Source of the DNA: Pseudomonadota bacterium
Lineage (GTDB): Bacteria; Desulfobacterota; GWC2-55-46; JADFVP01
Direction of reading: 5' to 3'
Length of the DNA stretch: 10,476 nt
Assembly (NCBI GenBank): GCA_015222595.1
Contig: JADFVP010000115.1
Span: 1-10,476 of the forward strand
Both the position numbers and the translations under genes were made by a program. Each line of letters starts with the position of its first letter. The first letter of the stretch is position 1. The notes beneath the pieces were generated by a model, which was given only the letters and a program-made list of their open reading frames with translations, ran no database searches and was not told the DNA's origin. Positions 6,112-10,476 of the stretch are shown here, piece by piece.

Positions 6112-7536
6112 TTACTTAAAGAGCACAAGCTGCGGCGGCTTACTCTCTTTAAAGATATCTACCGGATACTCTCCGGTAAAGCAGGCATCGCAATAACTCG
6201 GTTCGACAAGATCCTTGCCTCCACCCCGGTCGATGGCCCTGTAGAGTCCCTCAACGCTCAGATAACCGAGCGTATCGGAAGTGATGTAATTATTTATATC
6301 GGCAACGGACTGATTTGCTGCAATCAGCTTATCACGGTTCGGAGTGTCTATGCCATAGTAACAGGGACAGACTGTCGGAGGGGAGCTTATTCTCATATGG
6401 ACCTCGGCTGCTCCGGCGTCCCTTATCATCTTGACTATCTTCATGCTCGTGATTCCCCTGACGATGGAGTCGTCTACCACAACCACCCGTTTGCCTTCGA
6501 TCACCTTGCGCACCGCGTTCAGCTTGAGCTTCACGCCGAAGTGGCGTATGGAGTCTTTAGGCTCGATGAACGTGCGCCCCACATAATGGTTTCGGATAAT
6601 GCCGAGTTCAAAGGGCAGCCCTGCGGCCTGAGCGTAACCGAGCGCTGCGGCTACTCCTGAGTCGGGCACCGGTATAACTACGTCGGCCTCCACCTCGTGC
6701 TCTTTGGAAAGCTCTCTGCCGAACTCTTTTCTGATGTCATAGACATTGGCGCCGAAAATCGCGGAGTCGGGCCGCGCAAAGTAGATGAACTCGAAGATGC
6801 ACGGCGTATGCTCAACAGGGGCGAACGGCTTGTAAGAGCTGAGCCCCGTTTCGTCTATTACTATAACCTCGCCCGGAGCCACGTCGCGCACGTACTCGGC
6901 GTCGATGAGGTCAAAGGCGCAGGTCTCTGACGCCACGACCCATGCACCCTTCAGCTTGCCGAGCGCAAGGGGGCGGAAGCCGTGCGGGTCGCGCGCGGCT
7001 ACCAACGTATCTTCTGTTAAAAACGCTATTGAGTACGAACCGCGAAGGCGTCCAAGGGCGTAGATGATACGATCGGTCAGCGTGCGCTCCTTGCAAGAGG
7101 CGATTAAGTGCACTACCGCCTCGGTATCCATTGTGGACTGGAAGATAGAGCCGTAGGCCTCAAACTCGGCCCGTAAAAGAAGAGAGTTTACTATGTTGCC
7201 GTTGTGGGCAACGGCAATGGAGCCTCTTGAGTAATCGACCACAAAGGGCTGGGCGTTTCTAAGCTCAGAGCCTCCGCTTGTCGAGTACCTTACGTGGCCT
7301 ATTGCCGAAGTTCCCGCAAGGCGGTCTATATCGGTCTCTGTAAAGACATCGGCCACAAGGCCGTTGCCCTTGTGGACCTTCAGGCCGTCTCCGGCGCTCG
7401 AAACTATTCCTGCATTCTCCTGGCCCCGGTGTTGCAGGGCGTAGAGGCCGAGATACGTCAGGTTAGCTGCCTCTTCGTGGCCGTAGACACCAAAGACGCC
7501 GCACTCATCGTTGAACTTATCTTCTCTGAATAACAT
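6112..7536 (-). CDS. purF: Amidophosphoribosyltransferase, Fe-S type
   Basis: Commits PRPP to de novo purine synthesis: glutamine + PRPP gives 5-phosphoribosylamine. The protein has 474 residues and an N-terminal Ntn glutaminase domain. An 11-residue propeptide (MLFREDKFNDE) precedes the nucleophile Cys12 in ECGVFGVYGHEEAA; HRGQENAGI (36-44) and HVRYSTSG (81-88) follow. The C-terminal phosphoribosyltransferase domain shows VVVVDDSIVRGITS (351-364), the PRPP loop. Cysteines at 246, 390/392, 449 and 452 (CDAC) match the pattern of the Bacillus-type enzyme, which needs propeptide removal and a 4Fe-4S cluster. Start ATG at 7536, with AGAAGG five bases upstream. In many relatives purL and purF are neighbours; here about 2.6 kb separates them. 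Confidence 0.97.
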   Translation of the reverse strand: MLFREDKFNDECGVFGVYGHEEAANLTYLGLYALQHRGQENAGIVSSAGDGLKVHKGNGLVADVFTETDIDRLAGTSAIGHVRYSTSGGSELRNAQPFVVDYSRGSIAVAHNGNIVNSLLLRAEFEAYGSIFQSTMDTEAVVHLIASCKERTLTDRIIYALGRLRGSYSIAFLTEDTLVAARDPHGFRPLALGKLKGAWVVASETCAFDLIDAEYVRDVAPGEVIVIDETGLSSYKPFAPVEHTPCIFEFIYFARPDSAIFGANVYDIRKEFGRELSKEHEVEADVVIPVPDSGVAAALGYAQAAGLPFELGIIRNHYVGRTFIEPKDSIRHFGVKLKLNAVRKVIEGKRVVVVDDSIVRGITSMKIVKMIRDAGAAEVHMRISSPPTVCPCYYGIDTPNRDKLIAANQSVADINNYITSDTLGYLSVEGLYRAIDRGGGKDLVEPSYCDACFTGEYPVDIFKESKPPQLVLFK

Positions 7537-7608
7537 TTCGGCCTTCTCTATAGAATAAAAAACAGAATAAACGACAGTTGCGGAGGTTCGCTGACTGTAT
7601 CTAAGTAG

Positions 7609-7635
7609 CTTATAAAAATATCACGATTTTTGCAA
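7609..7635 (-). promoter_or_regulatory. Candidate purF promoter
   Basis: -35 TTGCAA (7630-7635) and -10 TATAAG (7609-7614, five of six to consensus) with a short 15-base spacer; alternatively TAAGCT with 17 bases. The same TTGCAA hexamer is the proposed -35 of rpsB. A promoter is needed here because purL is terminated upstream and the intervening genes run the other way. Confidence 0.4.
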
Positions 7636-7699
7636 GCCGTAACAGAAGTATTTCGTTAGAGAAGAGCAATATTGAAAAACCAGCCCGACTATTTTTAAT

Positions 7700-7720
7700 G
7701 GTGGGCTATGCCACCCTACA
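7700..7720 (+). repeat. Left palindromic repeat flanking the accessory block
   Basis: GGTGGGC-TA-TGCCACCCTACA. The arms GGTGG-C and G-CCACC pair around a short loop, with one unpaired G. A close copy in the same orientation is at 9903-9925. The ATG at 7708 that opens a longer reading frame arises by chance within this repeat. Confidence 0.65.
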
Positions 7721-7770
7721 GGGCTACTTTATCTTGCAATTCTTTTTCAGCTCTGATAGGTTTGAAATCT

Positions 7771-8220
7771 ATGGGGAAATTATTCTTAATTTTTTTAACT
7801 GTATTTTTGGCCCTGCCGGCATTTGTTCAGTTGGTGCCGCATGATATTTTGCATGAAATGCATAACGACCAGGAAGCGAGTCATCAAAAAACTTCCCAGG
7901 TTGAAACAACACACACTCATCATCACGCAGACACCTCTCATAACAGACAAGATCAAGCCAGTACTCATCACATAACTAATTTTGATTTTTTCACTCATTT
8001 TACTGACTTTCTTCATGTAGACTTAGAAAATCCTGTTCAGACAGTATTTTCTTCCACAAGGCATAGCAGTCAAGACATAGATATTACTTACTTGTCTAAC
8101 GTTCTTATTGACTATGACTTCGATCTAATATTCATAAAAGATCTATTTAAGCCTGATCATTATCGAAGCTCCTCACGTTCCACCCCCCTCTACATAACAA
8201 CTAAGCGTTTGCTGATTTAA
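7771..8220 (+). CDS. Secreted His-rich protein, putative metal binder
   Basis: I do not recognise a named family. From the ATG at 7771 the product has 149 residues: a signal-like N-terminus (MGKLFLIFLTVFLALPAFVQ), then a His-rich segment, 11 His between residues 24 and 67, including HTHHH (48-52), and 15 His in total. The C-terminal part is acidic/aromatic with a hydrophobic stretch (IDYDFDLIFIKDLF) and a basic end. No Cys is present in the mature part. An in-frame ATG at 7708 would add 21 residues, but it lies inside the flanking repeat and would hide the signal peptide. The ribosome binding site is poor (TAGG, about 10 bases upstream). The layout, a small exported His-rich protein ahead of membrane genes, recalls those beside metal-efflux operons; periplasmic buffering of a divalent metal is inference. 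Confidence 0.75.
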   Translation: MGKLFLIFLTVFLALPAFVQLVPHDILHEMHNDQEASHQKTSQVETTHTHHHADTSHNRQDQASTHHITNFDFFTHFTDFLHVDLENPVQTVFSSTRHSSQDIDITYLSNVLIDYDFDLIFIKDLFKPDHYRSSSRSTPLYITTKRLLI

Positions 8221-8236
8221 AAGTCCACCGGACTTT
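8220..8236 (+). terminator. Small hairpin after the His-rich gene
   Basis: AAAGTCC-ACC-GGACTTT: a perfect seven-pair stem with a three-base loop that begins in the stop codon and ends in TTT, followed by ATATC. It could attenuate transcription into the HupE-like gene 100 bases on, but the T-tract is short. Confidence 0.4.
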
Positions 8237-8291
8237 ATATCTGCACTCAGCATATAGTTGGCCTATGTAAATCACATAAAGCCTCCTTATT

Positions 8292-8307
8292 TGAATATTT
8301 GTATTCA
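8292..8307 (+). promoter_or_regulatory. Possible operator dyad upstream of HupE-like gene
   Basis: TGAATATTTGTATTCA is a perfect 6-4-6 inverted repeat, 29 bases before the start. A second, weaker dyad (TATGT-AAATC-ACATA) is at 8264-8278. The shape loosely recalls TGAA...TTCA sites of ArsR/SmtB metal sensors, but the spacing differs and no regulator is encoded nearby, so the assignment is a guess. Confidence 0.3.
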
Positions 8308-8336
8308 CAACAACCCTTCAAATGGAGCGTCTGTCA

Positions 8337-9062
8337 ATGACTAAACTTGTTCAGCTGTGCACAAACAAGAAAAGCCTGTTTGTGTTATTAGGGCTATCAA
8401 CAGTTATAGCTATCGTCTTTGGAGTGATACCTGATGCTGTAGCTCACGGCGTTACAGCCGGAGATAAAGGTTATATTCAGGAAATCGTCGGCGTGCTGCC
8501 CATACCGTTTATGTACCTTGGTGCAAAGCATATGATGACCGGATATGATCATTTACTGTTCCTGTTCGGAGTTATTTTCTTCTTATACCACTTAAAGGAT
8601 GTAGGTATCTATGTGACCCTGTTTGCCGTTGGTCACGTTATTACCCTGCTCTCCGGTGTCTTAATGGATATAAGCATCAATGCTTATATCATTGACGCTA
8701 TTATCGGCTTTTCAATTGTCTACAAGGCACTCGACAATATGGGCGCATACCAACGCTGGTTTAATTTCCAGCCCAATACAAAGATAGCTACCCTCATATT
8801 TGGACTTTTCCACGGCCTAGGCCTTGCCACCAAGATACTTGACTATGAGCTTTCAGCTGACGGGCTTCTGTATAATCTTATCTTCTTTAATATAGGCGTT
8901 GAAGTAGGGCAGGTTCTGGCTCTTGCGGCTATATTAATTCTGATAACCTACTGGCGCCGTTTTGGGAACTTTATGCATCGCGCTTATTCAGCAAACACCG
9001 TATTGATGATGTTGGGCTTTCTTCTAATAGGGTACCAGCTTGCAGGCTTTTTCACTTCATAA
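8337..9062 (+). CDS. HupE/UreJ-like multi-pass membrane protein, putative metal permease
   Basis: 241 residues from the ATG at 8337, which has GGAG (8324-8327) nine bases upstream. The in-frame ATG at 8322 has no ribosome binding site. The N-terminus is signal-like (13-31) with a likely cleavage after AVA (36), giving a mature protein that begins with His37. About six membrane segments follow, near 72-87, 90-110, 117-132, 150-168, 180-204 and 221-238. Conserved features of the HupE/UreJ-like group: GAKHMMTGYDHLLFLFG (62-78) with His65, Asp71 and His72, then AVGHVITL (97-104, His100), FGLFHGLGLA (155-164, His159) and FNIGVEVGQ (184-192, Glu189). Rhizobium HupE is a nickel permease with a cleaved signal peptide; here Ni, Co or another metal is possible. 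No urease or hydrogenase gene is nearby. The next gene starts 35 bases on. Confidence 0.85.
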   Translation: MTKLVQLCTNKKSLFVLLGLSTVIAIVFGVIPDAVAHGVTAGDKGYIQEIVGVLPIPFMYLGAKHMMTGYDHLLFLFGVIFFLYHLKDVGIYVTLFAVGHVITLLSGVLMDISINAYIIDAIIGFSIVYKALDNMGAYQRWFNFQPNTKIATLIFGLFHGLGLATKILDYELSADGLLYNLIFFNIGVEVGQVLALAAILILITYWRRFGNFMHRAYSANTVLMMLGFLLIGYQLAGFFTS

Positions 9063-9097
9063 ACAAGTCAACTTGATAAATATAGGAGAGATACTAC

Positions 9098-9715
9098 ATG
9101 TACAACTCTAACATTCCATCACAACAAGAACTTCCTTCTACAGGGAAGCTTATAAAATCAACCATCATAGCAGCGGTTGCAGCAGGTATACTTCTGGTAG
9201 CTGTTGTGCTTCCTGCTGAATATGGTATTGACCCCACAGGTATCGGCAAGAGCATCGGTTTGACAAAGATGGGGGAGATCAAAGTATCACTTGCGCAGGA
9301 ACTTGCGAACGAAACTGCTGTAAAAATACCAAATACAGAGGCCGCAGAAGAGCTTATTCAAGTTTCTAAGGTAGACGCTCAACCTGCTACAAGCGCTTTA
9401 AGTCACGAGATGAAAGTAACACTTGCTCCAGATGAAGGAACAGAGATCAAAGTTGCCATGAGTAAAGAAAGTAAAGTGCAATACAAATGGTGGACAGATG
9501 GCGGCAAGGCTAACTTTGACACACATGCGGATTCAAAAAAATTGAACATCAACTATCATAGCTACAACAAAGGCTCCAAACAAAAGAGCGAAGGCACTCT
9601 CGTGGCTGCTTTTGATGGTTCTCATGGATGGTTCTGGAGAAACCGGACACCGAAAACTATGATCATCACACTTATAGTAAATGGTGACTACACAGACATT
9701 AAACACTTTAAATAA
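9098..9715 (+). CDS. Single-pass 'transmembrane anchor' protein
   Basis: 205 residues with AGGAG (9084-9088) nine bases before the ATG. A short cytoplasmic N-terminus with ELPSTGKLIKS leads into one membrane helix (about 21-40). Then come LPAEYGIDPTGIGKSIGLTKMGEIK (38-62), a polar linker, and a likely periplasmic beta-rich domain (103-205) with EMKVTLAPDEGTEIKVAMSK, WWTDGGKANFDTHAD (131-145) and AAFDGSHGWFWRNRT (170-184), ending GDYTDIKHFK. The blocks LPAEYGxDPTG, NFDTH and HGWFWRN match my memory of a family called 'transmembrane anchor protein', often beside HupE/UreJ-like genes in metal-resistance clusters. The biochemical role is not known to me; a partner of the permease that holds or senses metal on the periplasmic side is inference. 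Confidence 0.85.
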   Translation: MYNSNIPSQQELPSTGKLIKSTIIAAVAAGILLVAVVLPAEYGIDPTGIGKSIGLTKMGEIKVSLAQELANETAVKIPNTEAAEELIQVSKVDAQPATSALSHEMKVTLAPDEGTEIKVAMSKESKVQYKWWTDGGKANFDTHADSKKLNINYHSYNKGSKQKSEGTLVAAFDGSHGWFWRNRTPKTMIITLIVNGDYTDIKHFK

Positions 9716-9742
9716 ACTTAGAGAAGAGAGAAAATAAAACTT

Positions 9743-9895
9743 ATGAGCGATAATAAGAAAAAACCATTAAACCTATCAGCAATCATACCTATATTGATAC
9801 TGGTGGCTGTAATGTTTGTAGTGGTAGGTAAGCTAGTGGGAGGTGATGATACCACTGTCCAAGACCACGGTTCTAGTCATGGCCATTCACACTAA
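9743..9895 (+). CDS. 50-residue membrane peptide with His-rich tail
   Basis: A small gene 27 bases after the anchor gene. The product has a charged start (MSDNKKKPLN), one hydrophobic helix (about 11-29, rich in Ile/Leu/Val), then a Gly/Asp linker and a C-terminal tail DHGSSHGHSH (41-50) with four His. The positive-inside rule places the tail in the periplasm. Only a weak purine-rich tract (GAGAAGAGAG, 12 or more bases upstream) could serve as ribosome binding site. That it is a real gene is supported by its operon position, a coherent membrane/tail layout and His content matching the neighbouring product, but not by any homologue I can name. The tail could bind Ni, Co, Zn or Cu and pass it to, or take it from, the HupE-like protein. 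Confidence 0.65.
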   Translation: MSDNKKKPLNLSAIIPILILVAVMFVVVGKLVGGDDTTVQDHGSSHGHSH

Positions 9896-9902
9896 TCTTA
9901 TT

Positions 9903-9925
9903 GGTGGGCACAGTGCCACCCTGCA
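9903..9925 (+). repeat. Right palindromic repeat flanking the accessory block
   Basis: GGTGGGCACAGTGCCACC followed by CTGCA. The arms pair as GGTGG-CAC / GTG-CCACC, with one bulged G. It matches the left copy (7700-7720) at all but a few positions plus a two-base indel, in the same orientation. It begins eight bases after the last accessory gene; with no T-tract, it is not a standard intrinsic terminator. Confidence 0.65.
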
Positions 9926-10074
9926 TGGTCAAAGACTGAATATCGCCGGGGGTACCAAAGCACCCGTCACACCAGTAGTACCGATACATACTGCAACTTC
10001 ATGATAAGGTTTATAAGGGATCGAGAAGAGAGTTTGAAGTGCTACACTGTATGAGCTTAGAAAAAAGAGGTAGT

Positions 10075-10121
10075 ATTCGGCTTGCGGCCCCTGAAAGGTC
10101 TTCAGGGGCCGCAAGCCGAAT
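10075..10121 (-). terminator. purL terminator with 21-bp perfect stem
   Basis: Left arm 10075-10095, loop AGGTC 10096-10100, right arm 10101-10121: all 21 positions pair. The arms contain CGGCTTGCGGCCCCTG and its complement. The structure starts nine bases after the purL stop. On the minus strand it is followed by ACTACCTCTTTTTT, so a T6 run lies some eight bases beyond the stem. This is a strong intrinsic terminator of purL, and also a barrier to transcripts coming from the accessory operon on the other strand. Confidence 0.85.
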
Positions 10122-10129
10122 GAATAGAC

Positions 10130-10476
10130 CTAAAAGGACGGCGCACCCGAAGTCAAGAAACTCTCCAGCGCGCCGGACCACGTCTTCTTCATCGACTCGG
10201 CAGGTACGTCTATGTACTTGCCGATCTTGAGGCTCCCGCCGCCGGTAACCCCGATCTTTTCGCAACTAAGACCGACCGACGTCATCTGCTCCTTGAGCTT
10301 CTCTTCGTCGTCGCCTTCTACGGTAACGATAATCCGCGACTGCGTCTCGCCAAAGAGGAGCGAATCGGGCCTGATACCTTCACTTATCGCATCGAGCTTT
10401 ATAAACGCCCCTATCGGTTTGGTCGGGTGCAGACAGCACTCGGCGATTGCCACCGCAAGGCCGCCCTCGGAGACAT
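10130..10476 (-). CDS. purL: Phosphoribosylformylglycinamidine synthase subunit PurL, C-terminal end
   Basis: Catalyses the ATP-dependent conversion of FGAR to FGAM in purine synthesis, in the cytoplasm, using ammonia from glutamine. Only the last 114 residues are present; the gene enters from the right edge. The first visible residues, VSEGGLAVAIAECCL, are the conserved (D)VSEGGL(A)VAxAE motif of the AIR-synthase-type C-terminal domain. SLLFGETQSRIIVTV (the FGExxSR nucleotide-site motif) and the IGVTGGGSLKIG segment follow. The GTG at 10453 is an internal Val codon, not a start. The end, stop TAG at 10130-10132, is followed at once by a strong terminator. Confidence 0.95.
   Translation of the reverse strand, partial: VSEGGLAVAIAECCLHPTKPIGAFIKLDAISEGIRPDSLLFGETQSRIIVTVEGDDEEKLKEQMTSVGLSCEKIGVTGGGSLKIGKYIDVPAESMKKTWSGALESFLTSGAPSF

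Noticed and set aside
7734..7762. TTGCAA-17-TAGGTT as a promoter of the His-rich gene
   Set aside because: The -10 is poor and transcription would begin almost at the start codon; a leaderless message is possible but unsupported.
7708..7770. Upstream ATG for the His-rich gene
   Set aside because: It lies within the palindromic repeat and would bury the signal peptide behind 21 unrelated residues; the ATG at 7771 is preferred, although its ribosome binding site is weak.
9945..9995. Riboswitch-like GGGGGTACCAAAGCACCC segment
   Set aside because: Only a four-pair stem and no match to a riboswitch core that I know; it is also not upstream of a gene in a fitting orientation.
9929..10114. Minus-strand frame of 61 codons between the accessory block and purL
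   Set aside because: It starts inside the purL terminator hairpin and has no ribosome binding site. The segment 9930-10060 holds no gene or RNA family I can identify.

Overview
The window looks like chromosomal DNA of a diderm, Gram-negative bacterium. The core genes resemble Deltaproteobacteria (Desulfobacterota-like): a short EF-Ts of 214 residues, an Fe-S-type PurF, a Lys/Ala/Pro-rich tail on ribosomal protein S2, a lipoprotein and a secreted FGE-fold protein. The phylum assignment is inference from these traits and from remembered sequences. No rRNA, tRNA, transposase, integrase or CRISPR array is visible.

Reading from right to left on the minus strand, the backbone is: purL (only its C-terminal end, 10130-10476), closed by a very strong 21-bp hairpin; purF (6112-7536); a secreted protein with an FGE/SUMF1 fold but no catalytic cysteines (5164-6024); a lipoprotein of unknown function (4324-5010); and the classic translation/cell-envelope cluster rpsB-tsf-pyrH-frr-uppS (4104 down to 1, uppS cut off by the window edge). 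rpsB has its own candidate promoter and a structured leader RNA. A GC hairpin lies between rpsB and tsf, and the 323-bp tsf-pyrH spacer holds degenerate repeats of about 52 bp.

Between purL and purF, on the opposite strand, sits an AT-richer accessory block (about 7690-9930) with four genes: a secreted His-rich protein, a HupE/UreJ-like multi-pass membrane protein, a single-pass 'transmembrane anchor' protein with a periplasmic domain, and a 50-residue membrane peptide ending in a His-rich tail. Both ends carry a similar GGTGGGC...GCCACCC palindromic repeat in the same orientation. Composition, strand, flanking repeats and content all suggest a horizontally acquired metal-handling module (Ni, Co, Zn or Cu; the sequence does not decide which). 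HupE-like and anchor genes side by side match a pairing I remember as common. The 50-residue His-tailed peptide and the His-rich secreted protein are the least described parts and the best candidates for something new.

The backbone genes work in translation (S2, EF-Ts, RRF), UMP phosphorylation (PyrH), undecaprenyl carrier synthesis for peptidoglycan (UppS) and de novo purine synthesis (PurL, PurF). The accessory operon probably senses nothing itself, since no regulator is encoded in it, but a TGAATA-N4-TATTCA dyad upstream of the HupE-like gene is a possible operator.
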